From: Caballeronia insecticola
Lineage (GTDB): Bacteria > Pseudomonadota > Gammaproteobacteria > Burkholderiales > Burkholderiaceae
NCBI RefSeq assembly: GCF_000402035.1
Contig: NC_021287.1
Coordinates: forward strand, 496,001-560,000
Direction: 5' to 3'
DNA length: 64,000 nt
Shown here: piece by piece, positions 54,878 to 63,898 of the stretch
Layout: each line of letters opens with the position of its first letter
Numbering within the stretch: position 1 is the first letter of the stretch
The notes under the pieces: model-generated
Told to the model about the DNA's origin: nothing
Seen by the model: the letters and a program-made list of their open reading frames with translations, nothing else
The model's database searches: none
Position numbers and translations under genes: made by a program

Positions 54878-56242
54878 ATGAAACGCACTCAACGCATCGT
54901 TCGGGCCCAACCTCGCTCGCATCGCATCCCATTCGTCAAAGGGGCGCTTTCGGCCGCGCTGGCCGCCGCCGCGCTCGTGCCGCTGGCGGGACATGCCGCG
55001 ACCATCACCATCGCCACGCTGAACAACCCGGACATCATCGAGTTGAAGAAGCTGTCGCCGGCGTTCGAGAAGGCCAATCCCGACATCAAGCTCAACTGGG
55101 TGATTCTCGAAGAGAACGTGCTGCGTCAGCGCGCCACGACCGATATCACCACCAACAGCGGCCAGTTCGACGTAGTGACCATCGGCACATACGAGGCACC
55201 GCAATGGGGCAAGCGCGGCTGGCTCTCGCCGATGACGGGCCTCCCCGCGAACTACGATCTCGACGACGTGGTGAAGACCGCGCGAGACGGCCTCTCGTAC
55301 AACGGCACGCTCTATGCGCTGCCGTTCTACGTCGAAAGCTCGATGACGTACTACCGCAAGGACCTGTTCCAGGCCGCCGGTCTGAAGATGCCCGACCAGC
55401 CGACCTACGATCAGATCAAGCAGTTCGCCGACAAGCTCACCGACAAGTCCAAGGGCCAGTACGGCATCTGCCTGCGCGGCAAGGCGGGGTGGGGCGAGAA
55501 CATGGCCTACGTGTCGACGGTGGTGAACACCTTCGGCGGCGAATGGTTCAACGAGAAGTGGCAGGCGCAGCTCGACACGCCCGAATGGAAGAAGGCAGTC
55601 GGTTTCTACGCCGATCTGCTGAAGAACGACGGCCCGCCGGGAGCAAGCTCGAACGGCTTCAACGAGAACCTCACGCTGATGTCGTCGGGCAAGTGCGCGA
55701 TGTGGATCGATGCCACGGTGGCCGCGGGCATGCTCTACAACAAGGCGCAGTCGCAGGTGTCGGACAAGATCGGCTTTGCGGCCGCGCCTGTCGCCGTCAC
55801 GCCGAAGGGCTCGCACTGGCTGTGGTCGTGGTCGCTCGCGATCCCGAAGACGTCGAAGCAGCAGGACGCCGCGAAGAAGTTCGCCGCGTGGGCGACGTCG
55901 AAGGAATACATCGAGATGGTCGGCAAGGATGAAGGCTGGGCGTCCGTCCCGCCGGGCACGCGCAAGTCGACGTATGCGCGCCCCGAGTACAAGCAGGCGG
56001 CGCCGTTCGGCGACTTCGTGCTGCAGGCGATCGAAAGCGCGAATCCGAACGACGCGACGCTCAAGAAGGTGCCGTACACCGGCATCCAGTTCGTCGGCAT
56101 TCCGGAGTTCCAGTCTTTCGGCACGGTGGTCGGCCAGTCGATCGCGGGTGTCGTCGCGGGGCAGACGAACGTCGATACCGCGTTGAAGGCCGCGAACGCA
56201 GCCGCCGATCGCGCGGTGAAGCAGGCCGGTTATCAGAAGTGA
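54878..56242 (+). CDS. Polyol ABC transporter substrate-binding protein (SmoE/MtlE type)
   Basis: 454 residues from ATG 54878 (AAGGAG upstream). The long signal region RIPFVKGALSAALAAAALVPLAGHAA is cut about residue 41. It is a family 1 extracellular solute-binding protein: ITIATLNNPDIIELKKLSPAFEKANPDIKLNWVILEENVLRQRATTDITTNSGQFDVVTIGTYEAPQWGKRGWL. YALPFYVESSMTYYRKDLFQAAGLKMPDQPTYDQ, GYFNENLTLMSSGKCAMWIDATVAAGML-like sequence and GSHWLWSWSLAIPKTSKQQDAAKKF follow. These segments fit the sorbitol/mannitol subgroup. It feeds the two permeases that follow. Confidence 0.9.
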   Translation: MKRTQRIVRAQPRSHRIPFVKGALSAALAAAALVPLAGHAATITIATLNNPDIIELKKLSPAFEKANPDIKLNWVILEENVLRQRATTDITTNSGQFDVVTIGTYEAPQWGKRGWLSPMTGLPANYDLDDVVKTARDGLSYNGTLYALPFYVESSMTYYRKDLFQAAGLKMPDQPTYDQIKQFADKLTDKSKGQYGICLRGKAGWGENMAYVSTVVNTFGGEWFNEKWQAQLDTPEWKKAVGFYADLLKNDGPPGASSNGFNENLTLMSSGKCAMWIDATVAAGMLYNKAQSQVSDKIGFAAAPVAVTPKGSHWLWSWSLAIPKTSKQQDAAKKFAAWATSKEYIEMVGKDEGWASVPPGTRKSTYARPEYKQAAPFGDFVLQAIESANPNDATLKKVPYTGIQFVGIPEFQSFGTVVGQSIAGVVAGQTNVDTALKAANAAADRAVKQAGYQK

Positions 56243-56277
56243 CGCCGAAGTGACGCAGAAGTAACGCAGAAGTAAAG
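56234..56277 (+). repeat. 11-12-bp tandem repeat across the stop codon of the binding-protein gene
   Basis: Four units of CAGAAGTGACG-type sequence at 56234-56245, 56246-56255, 56256-56266 and 56267-56277. The stop TGA is 56240-56242, and each copy carries a TGA or TAA at the same offset. Confidence 0.85.
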
Positions 56278-56343
56278 CCGCGCGGTACACGGGCCGTTTC
56301 AGCATGAAGCGGCCCGCATGCATCATCATCGAGAGGTGAAACG

Positions 56344-57282
56344 ATGAGTCAACTGAATCCCCCCATCACCGATCATCACCTGGAGGAGTCCGCGGCCGCG
56401 CGCGACAAGCGCCGCGCGAAGTCCGTGCGCTGGCTGATCACGCCGTCGACCGGACTGCTGTTCCTGTGGATGGCCATTCCGCTCGCGATGACGATCTGGT
56501 TCTCGTTCTCGCGCTATAACCTGCTCAATCCCGATGTCAAAGGCTTCGCGGGCCTCGACAACTTCGAGTTTCTCGTCACCGATCCGGCGTTCGGGCCGTC
56601 CATCGGGCATACGCTCACGCTGATTCTGTCGGTGCTCGCCATCACCGTTGTGGGCGGCACGCTGCTCGCCGTGCTGTTCGACCGCAAGTTCTACGGGCAG
56701 GGCATTGCGCGCCTGCTCGTGATCGCGCCGTTCTTCGTGATGCCGACGGTCTCCGCGCTCATCTGGAAGAACATGATCCTGCATCCGGTGTACGGCCTGA
56801 TCGCCAGCCTGATGCGCTCGCTCGGGCTTCAGCCGATCGACTGGTTCGCCGACTATCCGCTGTTCGCGGTGATCGTGATCGTCGCGTGGCAGTGGCTGCC
56901 GTTCGCGTTTCTGATTCTCTTCACGGCCATTCAGTCGCTCGATCAGGAGCAGAAGGAAGCGGCGCGCATCGACGGCGCGGGCCCGTTCGCGATGTTCTTC
57001 TTCATCACGCTGCCGCATCTGAAGCGCGCGATTGCGGTCGTCGTGATGATGGAAACCATCTTTCTGCTGTCGATCTTCGCGGAAATCTATACGACGACGG
57101 GCGGCGGTCCCGGCACCGCGACGACCAATCTCTCGTACCTGATCTATGCGCTGGGTCTGCAGCAATTCGACGTCGGGCTGGCATCGGCGGGCGGCATTCT
57201 CGCGGTGATTCTCGCTAATGTCGTCGCGTTCTTCCTCGTGAGAATGCTCGCGAAGAACCTCAAAGGGGAGTACGACTCATGA
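56344..57282 (+). CDS. Polyol ABC transporter permease 1 (MalF-like)
   Basis: 312 residues, six membrane spans, first at WLITPSTGLLFLWMAIPLAMTIWFSFSRYNLL (about residue 38). It has the sugar-permease opening FAGLDNFEFLVTDPAF and the EAA loop EQKEAARIDGAGPFAMFFFITLPHLKRAI (about residues 210-238), which docks the ATPase. Its last codons overlap the next permease (ATGA), so both are coupled. Inner-membrane component of the SmoEFGK/MtlEFGK-type importer. Confidence 0.92.
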   Translation: MSQLNPPITDHHLEESAAARDKRRAKSVRWLITPSTGLLFLWMAIPLAMTIWFSFSRYNLLNPDVKGFAGLDNFEFLVTDPAFGPSIGHTLTLILSVLAITVVGGTLLAVLFDRKFYGQGIARLLVIAPFFVMPTVSALIWKNMILHPVYGLIASLMRSLGLQPIDWFADYPLFAVIVIVAWQWLPFAFLILFTAIQSLDQEQKEAARIDGAGPFAMFFFITLPHLKRAIAVVVMMETIFLLSIFAEIYTTTGGGPGTATTNLSYLIYALGLQQFDVGLASAGGILAVILANVVAFFLVRMLAKNLKGEYDS

Positions 57283-58130
57283 GCACGCAATCCGTTTCCG
57301 CCGCGCAGTCGGGGTCGGCACTCGACCTCGTCAAGCGGATCGTTCCGGGGATCATCGCGTGGATCGTTTCGATCCTGCTGTTCTTCCCGATCTTCTGGAT
57401 GACGATCACCGCGTTCAAGACCGAACAGCAGGCGTATTCGTCGTCGCTGTTCTTCACGCCGACGCTCGACAGCTTCCGCGAAGTGTTCGCGCGCAGCAAC
57501 TACTTCGGCTTCGCGCTGAATTCGGTGCTGATCTCGGTGGGCGTCACGCTGCTGTGCATGATTCTCGCCGTGCCGTGCGCCTACGCGATGGCCTTTTTCC
57601 CGACGAAGAAAACGCAGAAAGTCCTGCTGTGGATGCTGTCCACGAAGATGATGCCGTCGGTCGGCGTGCTGGTGCCGATCTATCTGCTGTGGAAGAACAC
57701 GGGCCTGCTCGATACCGTGTCCGGCCTCATCATCGTGTACACGCTGATCAACCTGCCGATCGCCGTGTGGATGGCCTTCACGTACTTCAACGAAGTGCCG
57801 AAGGACATTCTGGAGGCGGGCCGCATCGACGGCGCGACGACCTGGCAGGAGATCGTCTATCTGCTGATGCCGATGGCCTTGCCCGGCCTCGCATCGACGG
57901 GCCTGCTGCTCATCATCCTGTCGTGGAACGAGGCGTTCTGGAGCATCAACTTGTCGAGTTCGAACGCGGCGCCGCTCACGGTGTTCATCGCGTCGTATTC
58001 GAGTCCGGAAGGTTTGTTCTGGGCGAAGCTTTCGGCGGCTTCGCTGCTCGCGGTCGCGCCTATTCTGATTGTCGGCTGGGTCTCGCAGAAGCAACTGGTG
58101 CGCGGTCTCACGTTTGGCGCGGTGAAGTGA
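57279..58130 (+). CDS. Polyol ABC transporter permease 2 (MalG-like)
   Basis: 283 residues, six spans, beginning with a cytosolic N-terminus then VPGIIAWIVSILLFFPIFWMTITAFKTEQQAY. It has the MalG-type ISVGVTLLCMILAVPCAYAMAFF and the EAA loop VPKDILEAGRIDGATTWQEIVYLLMPMALPGLAS (about residues 180-213). It starts inside the previous stop (4-nt overlap). Confidence 0.92.
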   Translation: MSTQSVSAAQSGSALDLVKRIVPGIIAWIVSILLFFPIFWMTITAFKTEQQAYSSSLFFTPTLDSFREVFARSNYFGFALNSVLISVGVTLLCMILAVPCAYAMAFFPTKKTQKVLLWMLSTKMMPSVGVLVPIYLLWKNTGLLDTVSGLIIVYTLINLPIAVWMAFTYFNEVPKDILEAGRIDGATTWQEIVYLLMPMALPGLASTGLLLIILSWNEAFWSINLSSSNAAPLTVFIASYSSPEGLFWAKLSAASLLAVAPILIVGWVSQKQLVRGLTFGAVK

Positions 58131-58140
58131 GGGCGCGCGC

Positions 58141-58854
58141 GTGAACCTCACTCCATCCAACGAAGCCAATCTCGACGATCGCCTGATGATCTGCGACTGC
58201 GACGGCGTGCTGATCGACAGCGAAGCGGTGGCGGCGCGCATGCTCGTCACCGAACTCGAAGCGCTGTGGCCGGGCGTCGATGTCGAGCCGGTCGTGATGC
58301 CGCTGCTCGGCCTGCGCATCGAGGCAGTACTCGCAAGCGCCGCCGACACGGTCGGCCGCACGCTCACGCACGATCAGGTCATAACCATCCGGCGCGCGGT
58401 GGAGGTGGCGGCGATCCAGGCGCCCACAGTGCCGGGCATCGCCGAGGCGCTCGCGGCCGTGCCGTTCACGAAGGCGTGCGCGAGCAACAGCTTTTCGTCG
58501 TATGTCGATGCCGTGCTGCAACGCACCGGCCTCGTGCGCTTCTTCGGCCAGCGGCGTTTTTGCGCGGACATGGTCGAGAACCCGAAGCCCGCGCCCGACG
58601 TGTATCTCGCGGCGGCGCGCGCGATGCGCATCGATCCGCTGCGTTGCATCGTCGTGGAAGACAGCGTGACCGGCGTGACGGCGGCGAAGGCGGCGGGCAT
58701 GCCGGTGCTCGGCTTTATCGGCGGCGGCCACGCGACCGAAGGACAGATCGGCGCGCTGCAGAAGGCGGGCGCGCACATCGTTTTCGACGACATGTCGCGG
58801 TTGCCCGCGCTCGTCGAGCAATGGCTGCAGAACGCGACGTTCGAAATCAGATAG
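58141..58854 (+). CDS. HAD-superfamily phosphatase in the polyol operon
   Basis: 237 residues from GTG 58141 (GAGGG upstream). HAD motif I is [18 protein letters not shown] (nucleophile Asp about residue 18), motif [19 protein letters not shown], motif [16 protein letters not shown], and motif [25 protein letters not shown]. The cap domain is small and helical (beta-phosphoglucomutase/GpmH-like class). It lies between permease and ATPase genes 10 bp and 44 bp apart, so it belongs to the operon. It may dephosphorylate a sugar phosphate made during polyol catabolism. Substrate unknown. Confidence 0.85.
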   Translation: MNLTPSNEANLDDRLMICDCDGVLIDSEAVAARMLVTELEALWPGVDVEPVVMPLLGLRIEAVLASAADTVGRTLTHDQVITIRRAVEVAAIQAPTVPGIAEALAAVPFTKACASNSFSSYVDAVLQRTGLVRFFGQRRFCADMVENPKPAPDVYLAAARAMRIDPLRCIVVEDSVTGVTAAKAAGMPVLGFIGGGHATEGQIGALQKAGAHIVFDDMSRLPALVEQWLQNATFEIR

Positions 58855-58898
58855 CGGCGGCGCGACACGCGCCGGCGAATCGGGAAAGGAGACACATC

Positions 58899-60035
58899 AT
58901 GGCTAGCCTCACACTGCGCGGCATCACCAAGCGTTACGAAGAAACCGAGGTGATGCGCAACATCAACCTCGACATCAACGACGGCGAATTCGTCGTGTTC
59001 GTAGGCCCGTCGGGCTGCGGCAAGTCGACCCTGATGCGCATGATCGCGGGGCTGGAGGACATCAGCGGCGGCGATCTGATGATCGACAACGTGCGCGTCA
59101 ACGAACTGGCGCCCGCCAAGCGCGGCATTGCGATGGTGTTCCAGTCGTACGCGCTCTATCCGCACATGACGCTCTACGACAACATGGCGTTCGGCCTCAA
59201 GCTCGCGGGCGAGAAGAAGCCCGCGATCGACGCCGCCGTGAAGAACGCCGCGAAGATCCTGCACATCGACCATCTGCTCGATCGCAAGCCGAAGCAATTG
59301 TCGGGCGGCCAGCGTCAGCGCGTGGCGATCGGGCGCGCGATCACGCGCAAGCCGAAGGTCTTTCTCTTCGACGAACCGCTCTCGAACCTCGACGCCGCGC
59401 TGCGCGTGAAGATGCGTCTCGAATTCGCGCGCCTGCACGACGACCTCAAGACGACGATGATCTACGTCACGCACGATCAGGTCGAAGCGATGACACTCGC
59501 GGACAAGATCGTCGTGTTGTCGGCGGGGAACATCGAGCAGGTCGGCACGCCGAACACGCTGTATCACGCGCCGGCGAATCGCTTCGTCGCGGGCTTCATC
59601 GGCTCGCCGAAGATGAACTTCATGTCGGGCACGGTCGCGCAGATTCAGAGCGACGGCGTGCTCGTCAAATACGCGACGGGCGAAACCCAACTCGCCGGCG
59701 TGATGCCGGGCAACGCGAAGCCGGGCGACGCGGTGACGGTCGGCATTCGTCCCGAGCATCTGCAGCCCAATGCGCCGGACGCGGGCGATTACGGCGTCAC
59801 CGCCAACGCGATGACCGTCGAAACGCTCGGCGATGCGGCCTATCTCTACGCCGAAACCGATGTCGCGCCGGATGGCCTGATCTCGCGAATTCCGCCGCTC
59901 GAGAAGCACGCGCGCGGCGAGAAGCTCAAGCTCGGCTCGGCGGCGGAGCATTGCCATCTGTTCAACGCGGAAGGTCAGGCGTTCACGCGCAAGGTCGTGG
60001 ATTCGTGGCTTCGGGAGCATGCGACGGCGGCTTGA
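58899..60035 (+). CDS. Polyol ABC transporter ATP-binding protein (UgpC/MalK/SmoK type)
   Basis: 378 residues from ATG 58899 (AAAGGAG upstream). Walker A is [20 protein letters not shown] (about residue 36), Q-loop [17 protein letters not shown], signature [15 protein letters not shown], Walker [16 protein letters not shown] and H-loop [14 protein letters not shown]. The C-terminal ~130 residues are the OB-type regulatory domain ([27 protein letters not shown]) found in MalK-like ATPases that serve several sugar importers. It completes the transporter of the upstream binding protein and permeases. Confidence 0.93.
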   Translation: MASLTLRGITKRYEETEVMRNINLDINDGEFVVFVGPSGCGKSTLMRMIAGLEDISGGDLMIDNVRVNELAPAKRGIAMVFQSYALYPHMTLYDNMAFGLKLAGEKKPAIDAAVKNAAKILHIDHLLDRKPKQLSGGQRQRVAIGRAITRKPKVFLFDEPLSNLDAALRVKMRLEFARLHDDLKTTMIYVTHDQVEAMTLADKIVVLSAGNIEQVGTPNTLYHAPANRFVAGFIGSPKMNFMSGTVAQIQSDGVLVKYATGETQLAGVMPGNAKPGDAVTVGIRPEHLQPNAPDAGDYGVTANAMTVETLGDAAYLYAETDVAPDGLISRIPPLEKHARGEKLKLGSAAEHCHLFNAEGQAFTRKVVDSWLREHATAA

Positions 60036-60151
60036 TCGGTAAGAGCGTATTGAGCGGTGCCGATGTTTTTGCAGGACGTCGGCGTGCGCGATAATCGTCG
60101 CTGCGACCGGCCACATCCGATGACCGGCACCGTTCCCCATACGATATCGCC

Positions 60152-61015
60152 ATGCCCGTCATCAACGAACTCTTCGTGTATCCGATCAAGTCCTGCGCGG
60201 GCATCTCTCTGCCGCGCGCGACGCTTCTCGAAACCGGCCTCGCATATGACCGTCACTGGATGGTCACCAATCCCGCGGGCCGCATGTTCACGCAGCGCAC
60301 GGAGCCGCGCATGGCGCTGATCCGCACCGCGTTCCACGGCGACGATCTCGTTCTCGATGCACCCGGCATGCCGACGCTGCGCACGCCCTTGCAGCTCGAC
60401 GCGCTCGACAATGCACAGCCGCTGCGCGCGACCGTGTGGCGCGATACCGTCGATGCCCTCGACACGGGCGAGCACACCGCGCGCTGGTTCGGCGAGTTCC
60501 TGGGCACGCCCGCGCGTCTTGTGCGCTTTGCCCGCCAGGCGCGCCGCACGGTCGATGAAAAATGGACCGCGCCGCTCGTCACGCACACCCGTTTCGCCGA
60601 TGGTTTTCCGCTGCTGGTGGTGAGTCAGGCATCGCTCGACGATCTCAACGCGCGCTTGTCGACGACAGGCGCGCCGGGCATTCCGGCGAATCGCTTCCGG
60701 CCGAATCTCGTGATCGGCGGGCTCGATGCCTACGAAGAGGATTATGTCGGCGAGATGCGCATTGCCGTGCCGGGACAGGACGTGCAATTGCGCCTCGTGA
60801 AGCTGTGCACGCGCTGCCCGATGCCGACTATCGATCAGGCTACCGGCGCGCCCGATCCGGCTTTCCCGCACGAACCGCTCGACACCATGAGCGGCTATCG
60901 CGCGAGCGCCCAGTTCGATGGCGCGCTGACCTTCGGCAAGAATGCGGTGGTCGTGCAAGGCGAGGGCGCGTCGCTTGAAGTCGGCCTCGACGTGGAAGCC
61001 GAACTCGAGTTCTGA
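60152..61015 (+). CDS. MOSC-domain protein (YcbX-like)
   Basis: 287 residues. The N-terminal MOSC beta-barrel (VINELFVYPIKSCAGISLPRATLLETGLAYDRHWMV) is followed by the MOSC core with ARFADGFPLLVVSQASLDDLN-like sequence and RFRPNLVIGGLDAYEEDYVGEM. LRLVKLCTRCPMPTIDQATGAPDP has a conserved Cys and GYR near the end. It lacks the C-terminal ferredoxin domain of full YcbX. MOSC proteins bind molybdenum cofactor and reduce N-hydroxylated compounds. It is 116 bp after the ATPase and probably unrelated to polyol use. Confidence 0.88.
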   Translation: MPVINELFVYPIKSCAGISLPRATLLETGLAYDRHWMVTNPAGRMFTQRTEPRMALIRTAFHGDDLVLDAPGMPTLRTPLQLDALDNAQPLRATVWRDTVDALDTGEHTARWFGEFLGTPARLVRFARQARRTVDEKWTAPLVTHTRFADGFPLLVVSQASLDDLNARLSTTGAPGIPANRFRPNLVIGGLDAYEEDYVGEMRIAVPGQDVQLRLVKLCTRCPMPTIDQATGAPDPAFPHEPLDTMSGYRASAQFDGALTFGKNAVVVQGEGASLEVGLDVEAELEF

Positions 61016-61024
61016 GGCCAGACC

Positions 61025-61972
61025 CTAAGCGTCGAGCGCGGCTTTCGCGCAGAGTTCGTCGGTGACGAGGCCGCTCAGCCATTGTCCTTTCAGCGCGGCA
61101 ATCAGTGCGTCGCGCTTGCGCTCGCCGCCCGCGAAACCGATCGTCGGGCGTTTGGGCGGCGTGTCGAGCTTGAGGCTCGTCACGCGCGCGCCGGTCTTCG
61201 ACTGCACGCGATGGCCGTCGGCATCGATCGGCAGGCCGAGCCATTCGGCGACCGCGCCCGCGCTCATCAGTTCATCGACTTCGGCGCGCGTGATGAAGCC
61301 GTCCTCGTGCAGCGGACAGTTCTCGCCCACGTTGCCGATGCCGACGAACGCCACGTCCGCGCGTTGCGCGAGTTCATCGACGATGCGATACAGACGGTGA
61401 TTGACCCACTGCGCGCGTTCGGCTTCGCTGTCGGCCATGAGCGGCGCGGGCAACATGAAGTGCTTGCCGCCGGTTTTCTCCGACAACTGCTGCGCGACGT
61501 CATAGCGATTCGACGAACCGTCCTGCGCGATGGCGCCGACCATCGACACGAAACGATGCTGCGGCCGGTCGATCTGCCCGATCTGCGCGACGCAGGCCTT
61601 GAGCGTGCGCCCGCTGCCGATCGACACGACGAGCGGCTTTTCTTCGAGCAGATAGCGCTCCATCACCTGCGCGCCCGCGACGGCGAGTTTGCGGTCGACT
61701 TGCTCGCGCGCGTCGCCGTCGATGGGCACGACTTCGCACATCGCGAGGCCGTAACGGTCGCTCAGCCGTTTCGCGAGCGACAGACAATCGGCGATGCGAT
61801 GATCGACGCGCACGCGGATCAGATTCTTCTCGACCGCGAACGCGACGAGCCGCTGCGCCACCGGACGCGAGATCTGTAGCTTTTCGGCGATCTCGTTCTG
61901 GGTGTTGCCGGCGACGTAGTACAGCCACGCTGCACGCGTCGCGAGATCGAGTTTTTCGGTGGATTTCGGCAC
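61025..61972 (-). CDS. SorC/DeoR-family sugar-binding transcriptional regulator
   Basis: 315 residues. The N-terminal winged helix is KLDLATRAAWLYYVAGNTQNEIAEKLQISRPVAQRLVAFAVEKNLIRVRVDH (about residues 6-58). The rest is the SorC sugar-phosphate-binding domain: LVVSIGSGRTLKACVAQI, HRFVSMVGAIAQDGSSNRYDVAQQL, ADVAFVGIGNVGENCPLHEDGFI and the C-terminal FAGGERKRDALIAALKGQWLSGLVTDELCAKALL-like end. Members respond to phosphorylated sugars or polyols. Its position between the polyol operon and xylB makes it the likely regulator of both. Confidence 0.88.
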   Translation of the reverse strand: MPKSTEKLDLATRAAWLYYVAGNTQNEIAEKLQISRPVAQRLVAFAVEKNLIRVRVDHRIADCLSLAKRLSDRYGLAMCEVVPIDGDAREQVDRKLAVAGAQVMERYLLEEKPLVVSIGSGRTLKACVAQIGQIDRPQHRFVSMVGAIAQDGSSNRYDVAQQLSEKTGGKHFMLPAPLMADSEAERAQWVNHRLYRIVDELAQRADVAFVGIGNVGENCPLHEDGFITRAEVDELMSAGAVAEWLGLPIDADGHRVQSKTGARVTSLKLDTPPKRPTIGFAGGERKRDALIAALKGQWLSGLVTDELCAKAALDA

Positions 61973-62121
61973 TGTGGAAGGGGGTTTTGTTTTTGTTCAG
62001 CCGCGCCGGGTGGGTCGCTGTCTCGTTTCGACTTCGATCGGTATCGTTGGAGTATAGGAAACGTGCTTTTTGTTTGGGATCTCGGGCAAAGATAAACCTT
62101 CGCACCTAAAAGGGGCGGGTC

Positions 62122-62165
62122 GACGCCGGATGTGCATGCATCGCAGATCCGGCTCGCGGGGCGTC
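62122..62165 (-). terminator. Two-tier hairpin downstream of xylB
   Basis: Outer GACGCC (62122-62127) / GGCGTC (62160-62165) and inner CCGGAT (62126-62131) / ATCCGG (62147-62152). On the minus strand the sequence past it includes CCCCTTTTAGG, a weak T-run. Region 61973-62198 contains no gene. Confidence 0.5.
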
Positions 62166-62198
62166 AGGTTTCGATCGAACGATTGCGCTCCGACCGCT

Positions 62199-63680
62199 TC
62201 AAGCCAGCCGCGGCCGCGCCGGATCGAACAGCGGCCTGACGTGCTGATAAAGCTCCCGAAAACTCTTCAGGCGCTGACGCAATGCGTCGTGCCGCGCCGC
62301 GTCCGGCGTGAACTCCTGCTTGATCTCAGGCTTCGCGAGCACCGTTGCCGGATCGCCGCCCGCCGCGAGCCAGCCGAGCCGCGCCGCGCCCAAGGCCGCG
62401 CCCGTCTCGCCGCCGCCGTGCGTGCGCGTGGGCGTGTCGAAGGCGTCGGCGAACATCTGGGCCCAGTAGGCGCTGCGGGCGCCGCCGCCGAGCATCGACA
62501 GCGCACGCGCCTGCGTGCCCGCCGATTGCAGCGCATCCAGCCCGTCGGTCAGCGAGAGCGTCACGCCTTCCAGCACCGAATAGCCGAGCAGCGCGCGGTC
62601 GGTCGCGTGCGTCATGCCGAAGAACACGCCTTGCGCGTAAGGGTCGTTGTGCGGCGTGCGTTCGCCGCTTAAGTACGGCAGGAACAGGGGCGCCGAGGAC
62701 AGCACGTCGGCGGGCAGCGCCTCGATTTCCGCGAGCAGCGTCGGCTCGTCGGTCGATGTCAGCTTGCACACCCAGCGCAGGCAACTCGCCGCCGACAGCA
62801 CCACGCTCATCTGATGCCAGCGGTCTGGAATCGCATGGCAGAACGCATGCACGGCGGACGCGGGATTCGGCCGGAAGCGATCGCCGATCACGCACAGCAC
62901 GCCCGATGTGCCGAGCGACAGGAAGCCGTCGCCGGGATCGGTCGCGCCGATGCCCACCGCGCTCGCGGCATTGTCGCCGCCGCCCGCCGCGACAATCACG
63001 CCTTCGCGCAAGCCGAACTCGCGCGCAAGCTCGGGCCGCAGCGTGCCCGAAGGCTCGCTGCCCTCGGCCAGCGCGGGCATTTGCTGACGCGACATGCTGC
63101 ATGCGGCGAGCAGCTCGTCGGACCAGTCGCGGCGCGCGACGTCGAGCCAGAGCGTGCCGGCGGCATCGGACGGATCGGATACTTTCGTGCCCGTCAGATG
63201 CATGCGCAGATAATCCTTCGGCAGCAGCACGCACGCGGTCTGCTTGAAGATTTCCGGCTCGTTGTGCGCGACCCAGAGCAGTTTGGGCGCGGTGAAGCCG
63301 GGCATCGCCAGATTGCCGGCGATCTCGTGCAGGTTCGGCGCGCGCTCGTAGAGTTCGGCGCATTCCTTGTCGCTGCGCATGTCGTTCCAGAGGATCGCGG
63401 GCCGCAGCACGTTGTCGTGCGAATCGAGCAGCACCGCGCCGTGCATCTGTCCCGACAGACCGATGCCGCGCACTTGCGCAAACTCATCCGGGAATTTCTC
63501 GCGCAGCTTGAACAGCGCGGCGCGCGTGCCTTCCCACCAGTCGAGCGGATTCTGCTCCGACCAGCGCGGCTTCGGACGCGAGACGGAAAACGGCGTGCCC
63601 GCCGTGCCGATCACGCCGCCGTCGGAGGCGAGCAGCAGAACTTTCACTTCGGAGGTGCCGAGGTCGATGCCTAAGTACAT
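62199..63680 (-). CDS. xylB: Xylulokinase
   Basis: 493 residues from ATG 63680 (AAGG eight bases upstream; an in-frame ATG at 63707 adds nine residues). FGGY-family motifs: MYLGIDLGTSEVKVLLL, GLSGQMHGAVLLDSH (about residue 78), AILWNDMRSDKE, KDYLRMHLTG, GAGDNAASAVGIGA-like substrate region, SLGTSGVLCVIGDRF and LPYLSGERTPHNDPYAQGVFFGM. The FGGY signature is MLGGGARSAYWAQMFADAF. It phosphorylates D-xylulose in the cytosol. It resembles the mtlY-type kinase of mannitol/arabitol loci and is divergent in context from the transporter operon but adjacent. Confidence 0.93.
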   Translation of the reverse strand: MYLGIDLGTSEVKVLLLASDGGVIGTAGTPFSVSRPKPRWSEQNPLDWWEGTRAALFKLREKFPDEFAQVRGIGLSGQMHGAVLLDSHDNVLRPAILWNDMRSDKECAELYERAPNLHEIAGNLAMPGFTAPKLLWVAHNEPEIFKQTACVLLPKDYLRMHLTGTKVSDPSDAAGTLWLDVARRDWSDELLAACSMSRQQMPALAEGSEPSGTLRPELAREFGLREGVIVAAGGGDNAASAVGIGATDPGDGFLSLGTSGVLCVIGDRFRPNPASAVHAFCHAIPDRWHQMSVVLSAASCLRWVCKLTSTDEPTLLAEIEALPADVLSSAPLFLPYLSGERTPHNDPYAQGVFFGMTHATDRALLGYSVLEGVTLSLTDGLDALQSAGTQARALSMLGGGARSAYWAQMFADAFDTPTRTHGGGETGAALGAARLGWLAAGGDPATVLAKPEIKQEFTPDAARHDALRQRLKSFRELYQHVRPLFDPARPRLA

Positions 63681-63730
63681 GAACGGACCCTTGGTCGTTG
63701 CCGGCATCGAAGCCGGCGAAAAACGGGGAG

Positions 63731-63757
63731 TGCAGCCAGTGCAGCCAGTGCAGCGAG
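63731..63757 (-). repeat. 9-bp tandem repeat upstream of xylB
   Basis: GTGCAGCCA at 63731-63739 and 63740-63748, then GTGCAGCGA at 63749-63757. It lies in the 204-bp gap between the partial gene and xylB (63681-63884). Confidence 0.75.
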
Positions 63758-63862
63758 AGGCGCTAATTTAACGCCGCGCGCGGCGCCGCGCCATGGGCAC
63801 AATACCCGAGCGGCGCGGCGTCCGTTTCACTGCGCGATGACAGCGGCCATAACGGCGCGGGT

Positions 63863-63898
63863 ATGGACGAGCTAATGGACGAGTTTATGGACGGCTCG
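63863..63898 (-). repeat. 12-bp tandem repeat across the stop codon of the partial gene
   Basis: ATGGACGAGCTA (63863-63874), ATGGACGAGTTT (63875-63886) and ATGGACGGCTCG (63887-63898). The minus-strand stop TAA (63885-63887) falls at the junction of the second and third units. Confidence 0.75.
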
